A stretch of DNA of 64,000 nucleotides from RYN-230 sp036497945. GTDB lineage: Bacteria > Actinomycetota > Actinomycetes > Streptosporangiales > Streptosporangiaceae. Position 1 is the first letter of the stretch. Each line of letters starts with the position of its first letter. Below the pieces are notes generated by a model. It worked only from the letters and a program-made list of their open reading frames with translations, was not told the DNA's origin and ran no database searches. The stretch spans positions 1 to 64,000 of the forward strand of contig DASXIN010000116.1 in NCBI GenBank assembly GCA_036497945.1, in the 5' to 3' direction. Positions 32,121 to 40,814 of this stretch are shown here, in pieces. The position numbers were made by a program, and so were the translations under genes.

Positions 32121-33117
32121 AGAAGCTCGGCCGTCCCTTCATCAGCACCGGGGTGCGCTGGCCCGAGCCGAGCGCGGTGAGCGCCGCCTGGGCCACCGCG
32201 GCCGCCGCGTAGCCGTCCCACGACGTCGGCCCGGTGGCGCAGCCGCGGCGCACCGAGTCCACCCAGTCCTGCAGCTCGGCGTCGTAGGCCCGGGCGAACC
32301 GCTCCCGCCAGTCGGCCGCCACCGGCGCGCTGACCGCGCCGCCGCGGCGCAGCACCGCTGCGGCCGGGGCGGCCAGCGACACCGTCCCGGTCTCGCCGAC
32401 CAGCTCGCAGCGGACGTCATAGCCGTACTGGCAATTGACGAACAGTTCGACGTCGATGTGCACGCCGGCCGAGGTCTCCATCAGCAGCAGCTGCGGGTCC
32501 TGCAGCTGGCCCGGCGCGTAGCGGCTGCGCCGGGCGGCCACCACGGACAGCGCGGTCACCTCGTCGGCCAGCAGCCACCGGACGATGTCCATCTCGTGCA
32601 CGGCCGAATCGGTGAACGGCATGTCGCTGGTGTACGTGGGCGGCGAGGCCGCGTTGCGGTGCACGCAGTGGGCCAGCAGCGGGGTGCCGATCAGGCCGTC
32701 GTCCAGGGCCCGTTTCATCGCCTGGTAGCCGTCGTCGTACCGGCGCATGAAGCCGACCTGCACCAGGCGGCGGCCCGCGGCCAGCTCAGCCTCGACGATC
32801 CGCAGGCAGGCCTCGGGCGTGGGGGCCAGCGGCTTCTCACAGAAGACCGGTTTCCCGGCGCCGACCGCGGCCAGCACGAATTCCTCGTGGCTGGGGCCGG
32901 ACGAGGTGACCAGCACCGCGTCCACCGCGCCGGACCCGATCACGTCGTGGCCGGTGCGCAGCGGCTGTGCGCCGGGCACCGACCGGGCGACCTGCTCGGC
33001 GCGTCCCTGGTCGGCGTCCGCTACCGCGGTCACCTGGGCCCCGGCCTGCCCGCTCAGCCGGTGAGCGTGCTCCTGGCCGATCATGCCGGCCCCGACGATG
33101 CCGACCCGGACGGTCAT
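32113..33117 (-). CDS. iolG: Inositol 2-dehydrogenase
   Basis: A 334-residue Gfo/Idh/MocA protein with IolG features: GIVGAGMIGQEHAHRL near 6-21, FCEKPLAPTPEACLRIVEAE near 92, HEMDIVRWLLADEVTALSV near 173-191, and the C-terminal VELFVNCQYGYDVRCE characteristic of inositol dehydrogenases. It oxidises myo-inositol to 2-keto-myo-inositol with NAD+. The ATG at 33117 overlaps the stop of the IolE-like gene (ATGA), showing translational coupling. Upstream in-frame sequence belongs to the previous gene's region and is excluded. Confidence 0.92.
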   Translation of the reverse strand: MTVRVGIVGAGMIGQEHAHRLSGQAGAQVTAVADADQGRAEQVARSVPGAQPLRTGHDVIGSGAVDAVLVTSSGPSHEEFVLAAVGAGKPVFCEKPLAPTPEACLRIVEAELAAGRRLVQVGFMRRYDDGYQAMKRALDDGLIGTPLLAHCVHRNAASPPTYTSDMPFTDSAVHEMDIVRWLLADEVTALSVVAARRSRYAPGQLQDPQLLLMETSAGVHIDVELFVNCQYGYDVRCELVGETGTVSLAAPAAAVLRRGGAVSAPVAADWRERFARAYDAELQDWVDSVRRGCATGPTSWDGYAAAAVAQAALTALGSGQRTPVLMKGRPSFYA

Positions 33118-34064
33118 GGCCGCATCCCCGGCGGTACGGACAGGCCGTGGCGGGCCAGGTAATTTCTGGTCCGGGTGGCGATGGGCAGCGGCACGCCGGG
33201 GTCGCACGGGTACAGGTCCTGTTCCACGATCGCGAACAGCGGTGCGTCCAGCGTGGCCAGTTCGCGGACCACCGCGGCCGGGTCGGGCACACCGGCTGGC
33301 GGCTCCACGCACACGCCGCGCTGGACCGCCTGGCCGAACGACAGATTCTCGGCTCGCACCTGGGCCAGCACGGCCGGGTCCATCTGCTTGATGTGCACGT
33401 AACCGACCCGGTCGCCGTAGCGCCGGATCAGGTCGATGGCGTCGCCGCCGCCGTAGGCCACATGCCCGGTGTCCAGGCACAGCCAGACACAGTCCGGGTC
33501 GGTGCCGGCCAGGAACCGCTCGATCTCGGGTTGCGTCTGGATGTGCGTGTCCGCGTGCGGGTGCAGGCACAGCCGCACGCCGTGGGCGTTAAGCAATATC
33601 TGGCCGAGCCGGTTGGCGGCGGCGGTCAGCGTGGCCCATTGCCCGTCGTCCAGCTGGGCCGGCTCGGTGTACGCGCCAGTCTTCTCGTCGCGGTACAGCG
33701 GCGGGATGAAGACCAGGTGATGCGCGCCGGCCGCCGCGGCCAGCGCGGCCACCTGGCAGCTGGCCGCGAGCAGCTGATCCCACTCGCCGGGCCGGTGCAG
33801 CGCGCCGAACACTGTTCCGCCGCTGACCCGCAGGCCGCGCCGGCTGGCCTCGTCGGCCAGCCGGGCCGGGTCGGTGGGCAGGTAGCCGTACGGGCCCAGC
33901 TCGAACCATTCGTATCCGGCCGCGGCCAGCTCGTCCAGGAACCGGGTGTACGGGACCTGGCGGTCATCGGCGGGGAACCACACTCCCCACGAATCTGGGG
34001 CGCTGCCCAGGCACAGGTTGGCGGCCGCTGCGGGCGCGGCGGCCGGCTCTGGCACAGCTGACAT
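33114..34064 (-). CDS. iolE: Sugar-phosphate isomerase/epimerase-fold protein, IolE-like
   Basis: A 316-residue xylose-isomerase-like TIM barrel: GSAPDSWGVWFPADD near 20-34, FELGPYGYLP near 55, CLHPHADTHIQT near 166, LCLDTGHVAYGGGDAIDLI near 195-213 and VGYVHIKQMDP near 221. Members in iol operons include inosose dehydratase (IolE) and inosose isomerases (IolI/IolH); the position between iolD and iolG favours IolE, converting 2-keto-myo-inositol to the diketo compound. The ATG at 34064 overlaps the iolD stop (TGATG) with AGGAAGG upstream; the in-frame TTG at 34067 is less likely. Confidence 0.85.
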   Translation of the reverse strand: MSAVPEPAAAPAAAANLCLGSAPDSWGVWFPADDRQVPYTRFLDELAAAGYEWFELGPYGYLPTDPARLADEASRRGLRVSGGTVFGALHRPGEWDQLLAASCQVAALAAAAGAHHLVFIPPLYRDEKTGAYTEPAQLDDGQWATLTAAANRLGQILLNAHGVRLCLHPHADTHIQTQPEIERFLAGTDPDCVWLCLDTGHVAYGGGDAIDLIRRYGDRVGYVHIKQMDPAVLAQVRAENLSFGQAVQRGVCVEPPAGVPDPAAVVRELATLDAPLFAIVEQDLYPCDPGVPLPIATRTRNYLARHGLSVPPGMRP

Positions 34065-35986
34065 CAACGGCTTCCTTCCTGTCGCGGCAGCTCCGGATCG
34101 GCTTCAGGCGCCACGAACTGACGCTGGCCGGCCTTGGCCGCCTGGTAGGCCTGGCGGGCCTGGCGGGTCACGTCCAGCCCGGACACCTCGGCCACCGGCA
34201 CGTCCCACCAGGACTCGCTGGACGGCGCCGGGATGAGCGGGTCGGTCTCGATCTGCACCAGCACCGGGCCGGGGTGCTGGCTGTCCCGGGCCTCGCGCAG
34301 CGCGTCGCGGAACTCCGCGATGCCCTGGGCACGCCACACCCGCACGCCGAGGCTCGCCGCGTTGGCGGCCAGGTCGACCGGCAGCACGCCGCCGTCCAGC
34401 TGCCCGGTGTCCGGATCCCGGTACCGGTACCAGGTGCCGAACCGCGGCGCCCCGACCGTCTCGGACAGCGCCCCGATCGAGGCGAAGCCGTGGTTCTGCA
34501 CCAGCACCACGATGAGCTTGACGTTCTCCTGCACCGCGGTGACCAGCTCGGTGGCCATCATCAGGTAGGAGCCGTCCCCGACCATGACGTACACCCCGCG
34601 GTCCGGCGCGGCCAGCTTGGCGCCCAGGCCGCCGGCGATCTCGTAGCCCATGCACGAGTAGCCGTACTCGACGTGGTAGCCCTTGGCGTCCCGCGTGCGC
34701 CACAGCTTGTGCAGGTCGCCGGGCATCGACCCGGCCGCGCACAGCACCACGTCCCGCGGCCCGCTGACCTCGTTGACCACCCCGATCACCTCGGACTGCG
34801 CGGGCCTTGGCTGATGCCCGAGGTGGTAGGCGCGGGTCACCGCGTGGCCCCACTGGGCGGCCAGCTGGGCCGCCTGCTCCTGGTAGCCGGGCGGCGTGGC
34901 CCAGCCGGCCAGCGCCGCGTGCAGCGCACGCAGCCCCTCCCGTGCGTCGGCGACCAGCGCGGTGCCCGCCTGCTTGACCGCGTCCGGCGCGGCCACGTTG
35001 AGATTGACGAACCGGACCCCGGGATGGCCGAACGCGCTCTGCGAGGCGGTGCTGAAGTCGGAGTACCGGGTGCCGATGCCGATGACGACGTCGGCGTCCC
35101 GGGCCATCCGGTTGGCCGCCGTGCTGCCGGTGCTGCCCACCGCGCCCAGGGCCAGCGGGTGGTCGTAGCGCAGCGAGCCCTTGCCCGCCTGGGTCTCGGC
35201 CACCGGGATACCGGTGGCTTCCGCGAAGGCCCGCAGCTCATCGCTGGCGTCGGAGTAGATCACGCCGCCGCCAGCGATGATCAGCGGCCGCCCGGCCGGC
35301 CGGATCACCGCCAGCGCGCGGTCCAGCGCCGCTGGCTCGGGCACCGGCCGGGCCACGTGCCAGACCCGCGGCGCAAACAGCTCGTCCGGCCAGTCGTACG
35401 CCTCGGTCTGCACGTCCTGCGGCAGGGCCAGGGTGACCGCCCCGGTCTGCGCCGGATCAGTCAGCACCCGCATCGCGGCCAGCAGCGACGACGGCAGTTG
35501 CTCCGGCCGCCAGATCCGGTCGAAGAACACCGACACCGGCCGCAGCGTGTCGTTCACCGTCACGTCGTACCCCACCGGGTGCTCGAGTTCCTGCAGCACC
35601 GGCCGGGCCACCCGGGTGGCGAACACGTCCCCGGGCAGCAGCAGGACGGGCAGCCGGTTGATGGTGGCCAGCGCCGCCCCGGTGACCATGTTGGTCGCGC
35701 CCGGGCCGATGGACGAGGTGCACGCCCAGGTAGACAGCCGGTTGCGCATCCTGGCGTAGGCGGCCGCCGCGTGCACCATGGCCTGCTCGTTACGGGCCTG
35801 GTAGTAGTGCAGCCCCGGGCTGTCGCCGGTGGCCGATTCCAGCAGGGCCTGGCCGATCCCGGCCAGGTTGCCGTGCCCGAAGATGCCGAAGCAGCCGGCG
35901 AACAGCGGCTGCCGCGCGCCGTCCCGCTCGCTGTGCTGCACGGCCAGGAAGCGGACCAGCGTCTGGGCCACGGTCAGCCGGATCAC
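34064..35986 (-). CDS. iolD: 3D-(3,5/4)-trihydroxycyclohexane-1,2-dione acylhydrolase
   Basis: A 640-residue ThDP-dependent enzyme of normal IolD length. The pyrimidine-binding domain carries the activating Glu region (FGIFGHGNLAGIGQALLE near 34), a central domain starts near 215, and the PP-binding domain has the ThDP motif GDGSYLMMATELV followed by NHGFASIGA near 490. It cleaves the C-C ring bond of the diketo-inositol intermediate, giving 5-deoxy-D-glucuronate. The GTG start at 35986 overlaps the iolB stop as GTGA, and its own stop overlaps iolE, a tightly coupled arrangement. Confidence 0.94.
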   Translation of the reverse strand: MIRLTVAQTLVRFLAVQHSERDGARQPLFAGCFGIFGHGNLAGIGQALLESATGDSPGLHYYQARNEQAMVHAAAAYARMRNRLSTWACTSSIGPGATNMVTGAALATINRLPVLLLPGDVFATRVARPVLQELEHPVGYDVTVNDTLRPVSVFFDRIWRPEQLPSSLLAAMRVLTDPAQTGAVTLALPQDVQTEAYDWPDELFAPRVWHVARPVPEPAALDRALAVIRPAGRPLIIAGGGVIYSDASDELRAFAEATGIPVAETQAGKGSLRYDHPLALGAVGSTGSTAANRMARDADVVIGIGTRYSDFSTASQSAFGHPGVRFVNLNVAAPDAVKQAGTALVADAREGLRALHAALAGWATPPGYQEQAAQLAAQWGHAVTRAYHLGHQPRPAQSEVIGVVNEVSGPRDVVLCAAGSMPGDLHKLWRTRDAKGYHVEYGYSCMGYEIAGGLGAKLAAPDRGVYVMVGDGSYLMMATELVTAVQENVKLIVVLVQNHGFASIGALSETVGAPRFGTWYRYRDPDTGQLDGGVLPVDLAANAASLGVRVWRAQGIAEFRDALREARDSQHPGPVLVQIETDPLIPAPSSESWWDVPVAEVSGLDVTRQARQAYQAAKAGQRQFVAPEADPELPRQEGSR

Positions 35987-36888
35987 GCCTGCCCCCCACC
36001 CGGCGCGCCGACCGGGAGTCTCGGATCGGCCGGCTGCCCGGCCCAGCTGCCGCGCACCCAGGCGTGCGCCGGGTCGTCACAGATCAGCCAGGCCCGTTCG
36101 CGGCCCGGGCCGGCCATCACGTTCAGGTAGTACATGTCGTAACCGGGCACGGCCATCGACGGGCCGTGCCAGCCATGCGGGATCAGCACCGCATCCCCGG
36201 TGCGGACCTCGGCCAGCAGGTCGAGCGGCCGGTCCGCGGTGCCGTAGACGCGCTGGTAGCCAAGGCCGGGCCCGGCGCTGGGCCCGGCCTCGGGCCGGGC
36301 TGGGCCGGCCGAGATCTCGAAGTAGTAGATCTCCTCCAGCACTGCTTCGCCGGGCCGTTCCTGGTCGTGCTTGTGCGGCGGGTAGGACGACCAGTTGCCC
36401 GCCGGGGTGATGACTTCGCAGGCGATCAGCCGGTCCGCCTCGAACACCTCTGGGGTGCAGAAGTTGTTGACCTGCCGGGAGCAGCTGCCCGCCCCGCGCA
36501 GCTCGACCGGGACGCCGGAGGCGGGCCCGTACCGGGGCGGCAGCCGCCGGGCCGCCCGGGCCGCGGGCAGCGCGAACCGCCCGCCGCGCTCGGTCCAGAT
36601 CCGGGCCGCCGCGTCCCGGGGCAGGTAGCCGAAGTCGGTGACCCCGGCGAAGACGCTCGGCCGCCCGGCCAGCTCGAACCGCGCGCCGTCGCAGTCCACC
36701 ACGGCCGACCCGGCCAGCGGCAGCACCAGCATCTCGTCGCAGATCGTGCGCAGCTCATGCGTGCCGCCCGGCGGCAGGTCCAGGATGCGCAGCCCGGAGT
36801 AGGCCCAGCCGGCCTGCTCCGGCGAGACCGACAGCTGGTACGGCCCGTCGGCCGCGGTCCCGGCCGCCAGGTGGAGCTTGCTATTCAT
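35983..36888 (-). CDS. iolB: 5-deoxy-glucuronate isomerase
   Basis: A 301-residue KduI/IolB-family cupin. The N-terminal cupin (LDLPPGGTHELRT near 37-49) and the metal-binding segment SSYPPHKHDQER near 167 (with EEIYYFEI following) are characteristic, and a third His-rich segment (IPHGWHGPSMAVPGYDMYYL near 237-256) completes the site. It isomerises 5-deoxy-D-glucuronate to 5-dehydro-2-deoxy-gluconate, which IolC then phosphorylates. AAGGGGG precedes the ATG. It follows a 32-codon ORF and iolC in the operon. Confidence 0.94.
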   Translation of the reverse strand: MNSKLHLAAGTAADGPYQLSVSPEQAGWAYSGLRILDLPPGGTHELRTICDEMLVLPLAGSAVVDCDGARFELAGRPSVFAGVTDFGYLPRDAAARIWTERGGRFALPAARAARRLPPRYGPASGVPVELRGAGSCSRQVNNFCTPEVFEADRLIACEVITPAGNWSSYPPHKHDQERPGEAVLEEIYYFEISAGPARPEAGPSAGPGLGYQRVYGTADRPLDLLAEVRTGDAVLIPHGWHGPSMAVPGYDMYYLNVMAGPGRERAWLICDDPAHAWVRGSWAGQPADPRLPVGAPGGGQA

Positions 36889-36900
36889 GCTGCCCCCTTC

Positions 36901-36999
36901 TCACAGCAGGCCCACCGCGGTGTCCACGGCCGCGGCCACCATCGCGGGCCGGTGCACCCGGGTCTGGATGAGCTCGGCCAGCCGGTCAGCGAACATCAC
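36901..36999 (-). CDS. Short ORF between iolC and iolB, possible gene remnant
   Basis: A 32-codon frame (GTG start at 36999; ATG at 36996 also possible) overlaps the iolC stop by 14 nt and ends 12 nt before iolB. It encodes FADRLAELIQTRVHRPAMVA and a hydrophobic ending, in the right place for the Cgl0158/DeoC-like aldolase gene found in many actinobacterial iol operons. The N-terminus of those aldolases is also a short helical Arg/Pro-rich segment, so this may be a truncated remnant; homology cannot be proven by eye. It could instead simply couple translation of iolC and iolB. Confidence 0.4.
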   Translation of the reverse strand: MMFADRLAELIQTRVHRPAMVAAAVDTAVGLL

Positions 37000-37942
37000 G
37001 CTGGCCGGCCAGGAGATCGTCCACCTCGGCCGCGGTCGGCATCGCGTCCGAGCAGGCCAGCCGGGCCGCGACAAAGGCCCCGGCGGCGTTGCCGAACCGG
37101 ATCACCGACCGCAGGTCCCAGCCGGCCAGCAGGCCGTGGCAGAGCGCCCCGCCGAACGCGTCCCCGGCGCCGATCCCGTTGACCACGTCGACCGGAACCG
37201 GCGGGACGGTGACCGGGCCCGAGCTGTCCTGCGCGAGCACCCCGGCCGGTCCCTGCTTGACCACGGCCAGTTCGACGCCGTGGTCGAGCAGGGCCTTGGC
37301 CGCCCGGGCCGGGTCGCGCTCGGCCACCGCCGTGTCGCACTCGTCGAGGTTCCCGACCGCCACGGTGACCTGGCCGAGCGCGGCCTGCACCCATTCCCGG
37401 GCCGCCTCCCGGGACGGCCAGAAGGCCGGCCGGTAGTCGAGGTCAAGCACGGTCACGCCCGCCTTTCCACGCGCCTCGAGCGCGGCCAGCGTGGCCGTCC
37501 GGCTGGGCTCGGCGCACAGCCCGGTGACCGTGACCCAGAACACGTCGGCCGCGCGGATCGCCGCGTAGTCCAGCTCGTCGGCCCGGATCTCCAGGTCCGG
37601 TGCTTTCGGGTAGCGGTAGAAGTAGATCGGGAAGTCGTCCGGCGGGAAGATCTCGCAGAACGTCACCGGCGTGGGCAGCCCGGGCACCGCGGTGACGAAC
37701 CGGTCGTCCACCCGGTAGCTGCGCAGCGCCGCGTGCACGAACCGGCCGAACGGGTCCGCCCCGGTCCGGGTGATCACCGCGGACCGGTGCCCCAGCCGGG
37801 CCGTGGCCACGGCCACGTTGGTGGCGCTGCCGCCGAGGTACTTGCCGAACGACTCCACCTCGTCCAGGCCGACCCCGGTCTGCAGCGGGTAGACGTCCAC
37901 CCCGACCCGGCCCATGGTCAGCACCTCGAACGGCGCGGTCAT
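36986..37942 (-). CDS. iolC: 5-dehydro-2-deoxygluconokinase (PfkB family)
   Basis: A 318-residue ribokinase-fold sugar kinase with IolC hallmarks: VLTMGRVGVDVYPLQTGVG near 7-25, the PfkB signature around GGSATNVAVATARLG near 38-52, CEIFPPDDFPIYFYRYPKAP near 95-114, and the C-terminal catalytic motif NGIGAGDAFGGAL near 258. It phosphorylates 2-deoxy-5-keto-gluconate. The ATG at 37942 begins the homologous region; in-frame sequence upstream does not resemble the family. It is the promoter-proximal gene of the iol operon; 157 bp separate it from the ClC gene. Confidence 0.93.
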   Translation of the reverse strand: MTAPFEVLTMGRVGVDVYPLQTGVGLDEVESFGKYLGGSATNVAVATARLGHRSAVITRTGADPFGRFVHAALRSYRVDDRFVTAVPGLPTPVTFCEIFPPDDFPIYFYRYPKAPDLEIRADELDYAAIRAADVFWVTVTGLCAEPSRTATLAALEARGKAGVTVLDLDYRPAFWPSREAAREWVQAALGQVTVAVGNLDECDTAVAERDPARAAKALLDHGVELAVVKQGPAGVLAQDSSGPVTVPPVPVDVVNGIGAGDAFGGALCHGLLAGWDLRSVIRFGNAAGAFVAARLACSDAMPTAAEVDDLLAGQRDVR

Positions 37943-38099
37943 GACCACAGCCGCGGCCCGCCCGGGCGGCGGCCGCCTGCCGGTACCCTCATCGACTGCC
38001 CTCCTGCTGCTGGCCCGCCGCACCCGCCCTGAGCTGCCGCAATTCGGCCCCGCCCGCCATCATGTCAGCTCCGTCAGGCCGCTGGCCCGGCACGCACAG

Positions 38100-39641
38100 C
38101 TACCGCGCCTCGCGGTACTCCTTCGAGCTCGCGCTGCTGCCCAGGTCAGCCAGGTCCGGATCGGCGCGCAGCCGGGCGGTGTAGATCGAGTAGCCGTCGA
38201 TCTTCCGGGCGATCACGGTGGCCGTCACGGTGACCACGATCATGGGGATGAGCAGCACGAAGCCGCCGTGGGTCAGTTCCAGGGTGAGGGCCAGCCCGGC
38301 CAGCGGGGCCTGCATCGCCGCGCCGAGCATGGCCGCCGCGCCGACCAGTGCGTACCCGCCCGCCGGCGAGCCCGGCCAGGCCATGCTCCAGATCATCCCG
38401 GCCGCTCCGCCCAGCATGGCCCCGGTACTCAGCGTGGGCGTGAACAGCCCGCCGGACGCGCCGCTGCCCAGGCACAGCGCGGTCACCAGCGGCTTGAGCG
38501 CGAACAGGGCCAGCAGCAGAACGAGCCCGTCCCGGCCGAGGAACGTGTCGTGCGCCATGTCCTTGCCGTTGCCGAACAGCTGCGGGTAAGCCAGCCCGAT
38601 GAGGCCCAGCACGCCGAACGCCAGCACCGGCGCGATGATGGCCGCCTTGTTCTTGGCCTGATGGTGCGACACCCAGCCGATCAGCCGGATGTAGCCGCTG
38701 GCGATCAGCCCGATCAGCGGGCCGGCGATGAGCGCCCAGACCAGCAGCGGCGCGCTGACGTGGTAGCTGGGCACGTCCAGGTAGGTGGGCCGGGCCGACA
38801 GGTAGAGCCAGCTCACCGCGGTGGCGATGGCCGAGCAGGCCAGCGCGGGCAGCACCACCGGCACGGTGACGCTGCCCAGCATGACCTCCGCGGTGAACAG
38901 CGCGCCGGCCAGCGGGACGTTGTACACCGCGGCCAGGCCGGCCCCGCCGCCGCAGGCCATCAGCAGCCGCCGCTGCGCCGGCGACAGCCGCGCCCAGCCG
39001 GCCAGCACGCTGGCCGACGCTCCGCCCATCAGCTTGGGCGCGTTCTCCCGGCCGATAGACGCACCCATGCCGATGACCAGTTCGGAGAGCACCGAGGTCC
39101 CGAGCGAGCGGCGGAACGACAGGTGTGCCCGGCTGCCCCACACCACGTCGTCGAGTTCGGACTTCTCGCCCTTGGTGTAGCGGCGCAGCAGGTACCAGCC
39201 GGCCCCGCCGACCGCCCCGGCGATGAGCAGCACGGTGACCCGGCGCAGCCCGGAACTGTGCTCGACGGCCGCCTCCAGCGGCCCGCGGTGATAGCCGAAG
39301 GCCAGGTGCTGCACGGTGAACAGGATCAGCATCATCAGGTCGCCGAACAGCCCGGCGGCCACCCCGGTCAGCGCCAGCATGGCCCAGAACACCGGGCTGA
39401 GCGCCGCGTCCCCGTCGCCGGTCACGTTGGGCTGCTCGGTGGCCCCGCGCCCAGACGGCAGCCGCCGGCTGATCAGCGGCGGCGGCACCCGCACCCGCCC
39501 ACCCGGCCGGGCCGGCGCCGTCTCAGTCTCGCCCGCCGGCGGGTGCAGCCCAGTCCGGCCGGCCGCCGCGCTCGGCGTAGCCGCCGGCTGGGCCAGCCCA
39601 GGTATGGCCCATCGCCGCCGTGCCGCGGCAGGCCATACCAT
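38100..39641 (-). CDS. ClC-family chloride channel/antiporter
   Basis: About 513 residues with around 10-12 membrane helices. Ion-path signatures are visible: GMGASIGRENAP near 180 (the GREGP region, with Asn for Gly), GSGASGGLFTPTL near 380 (GxFxP), and YNVPLAGALFTAEVMLGS. The N-terminal 60 residues are Arg/Pro/Ala-rich and probably cytosolic. AGGGAG 4 nt before the ATG at 39641 favours this start over an upstream in-frame ATG. There are no CBS domains. Same strand as the iol operon but not obviously part of it. Confidence 0.9.
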   Translation of the reverse strand: MVWPAAARRRWAIPGLAQPAATPSAAAGRTGLHPPAGETETAPARPGGRVRVPPPLISRRLPSGRGATEQPNVTGDGDAALSPVFWAMLALTGVAAGLFGDLMMLILFTVQHLAFGYHRGPLEAAVEHSSGLRRVTVLLIAGAVGGAGWYLLRRYTKGEKSELDDVVWGSRAHLSFRRSLGTSVLSELVIGMGASIGRENAPKLMGGASASVLAGWARLSPAQRRLLMACGGGAGLAAVYNVPLAGALFTAEVMLGSVTVPVVLPALACSAIATAVSWLYLSARPTYLDVPSYHVSAPLLVWALIAGPLIGLIASGYIRLIGWVSHHQAKNKAAIIAPVLAFGVLGLIGLAYPQLFGNGKDMAHDTFLGRDGLVLLLALFALKPLVTALCLGSGASGGLFTPTLSTGAMLGGAAGMIWSMAWPGSPAGGYALVGAAAMLGAAMQAPLAGLALTLELTHGGFVLLIPMIVVTVTATVIARKIDGYSIYTARLRADPDLADLGSSASSKEYREAR

Positions 39642-39770
39642 CGCGCTCCCTCGCGGGTCCAAGGTCCAGAAGCAGCCAACCGGCGCTCCACCGGCGGCCA
39701 ATACTTCTGAAACAGAAGTATATCGCTCCCCGACCGCCTCTCCGCCGCCCGCCGAGCGCCGAATCCATCA

Positions 39771-39814
39771 GCGCGGTGAGTTGTGCCCCACCGGTGGGGC
39801 ACGACTCACCGCGC
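39771..39814. terminator. 44-bp near-perfect palindrome
   Basis: Two 22-bp arms meeting at CACCGGTG, with a single mismatch that can form a G-U pair. Located between the end of the uncharacterised operon and the ClC start. It could be a strong terminator of the operon or an operator for the ClC gene; no U-tract follows. Confidence 0.5.
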
Positions 39815-39868
39815 TATTGCGAATCCTGGGAGCGCGACCCTTCCGCTGCGGGAGCGCACCGCATGAAT

Positions 39869-39901
39869 GCTCAGCCATGCGCTTGGCGCATGGGGCTGAG
39901 C
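39869..39901 (-). terminator. Hairpin downstream of the uncharacterised operon
   Basis: A 14-bp stem (GCTCAGCCATGCGC with its complement interrupted by a 2-nt bulge) and a 3-nt loop, 37 nt past the stop codon of the 291-residue protein. Together with the palindrome at 39771 it probably ends transcription of the operon. Confidence 0.45.
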
Positions 39902-39938
39902 CGGGTGAATGAAATATCCGGGTGGTTCGGGAGGTGTG

Positions 39939-40814
39939 CTAGCTGGCCGGGGGGTTGCCGAGGGTCACGCGGCGGGGCGGGCCAAGGTCCAGGCCGACCG
40001 TGCTGAGCACCCAACCCTCCCCGGCCGGCTCGGCCACTAGGCAGAACCGGCCCCAGCACGTGGTCAGGCCGCGGGCCCACACGTCGGACAGCCAGCCGAA
40101 CGGGAGCTGAGCCGCGATCCCGTCCCCGTCGCGGGCCAGCCGGGGCGGCTGGTCCTCCGGGATCATGGTCAGCGCCACCGGCAGGTCGCGCTGCCCGGTC
40201 CAGGACCGCAGCGCCACGGTCACCCGCCCATACAGCGCCGCGTGCAGCGCGGGCCGCGCCGCGGCCAGCGCGGCAGCATCCGCCGCAGTCGCCGCCGCAT
40301 CCGCCGCAGTCGCCAGTGCCGGGTCAGCGCCGGCTGCCTCCCCGGGGCCGGGCGCGCCGCGCAGCCGCCCGGCCAAGGCGGCGATGACGGTCGCGACCAG
40401 CCGGTCCGGCAGCAGGCCACCCAGGCCGGTCAGCTCGGTCAGATCGTCGTCCGGATCGTCCGGCGGGCCGTAGGACAGCACGGCGTAGCTGCCCCCGCTC
40501 CGGACCCGGCCGGGCGCCCGGCCAACCCAGCCCGGCCCGGACGACGGCGGCGTCGAGGTGGCCAGCGGATCCGCCAGGCCCCGGCTGGCCAGGATCAGCA
40601 CGCGCAGGTCAGCCGCATACTCGGCCCACACGGTCAGCACGTCGAGGCAGGGAAAGCCCTGGCCGGCCAGCGCGCTCAGGATCTGCTCGCCTTCCAGGTC
40701 GGTGTGGTCCAGCGCACGCAGCTGCCCGTCGGCCCAGCGCAGCCGGTGCGGCTGGCCGCCGCAGTCCAGCCGGGCCTCGGCCGCGGGCAGGCCGGCCCAC
40801 CATGGCCCGGTCAC
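39939..40814 (-). CDS. Uncharacterised protein, third gene of ATP-grasp operon
   Basis: A 291-residue soluble protein that I do not recognise. It has no signal peptide or membrane helix. Visible features: WADGQLRALDHTDLEGEQIL near 28-47, VLTVWAEYAADLRVLILASR near 62, an Asp-rich turn (PPDDPDDDLTEL near 123), an Ala-rich helix (TAADAAATAADAAALAAARP near 180-199), and a C-terminal beta-rich part (WGRFCLVAEP). Its GTG start overlaps the stop of the preceding 445-residue gene as GTGA, so the two products are translationally coupled and may form a complex. Function unknown. Confidence 0.75.
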   Translation of the reverse strand: MTGPWWAGLPAAEARLDCGGQPHRLRWADGQLRALDHTDLEGEQILSALAGQGFPCLDVLTVWAEYAADLRVLILASRGLADPLATSTPPSSGPGWVGRAPGRVRSGGSYAVLSYGPPDDPDDDLTELTGLGGLLPDRLVATVIAALAGRLRGAPGPGEAAGADPALATAADAAATAADAAALAAARPALHAALYGRVTVALRSWTGQRDLPVALTMIPEDQPPRLARDGDGIAAQLPFGWLSDVWARGLTTCWGRFCLVAEPAGEGWVLSTVGLDLGPPRRVTLGNPPAS

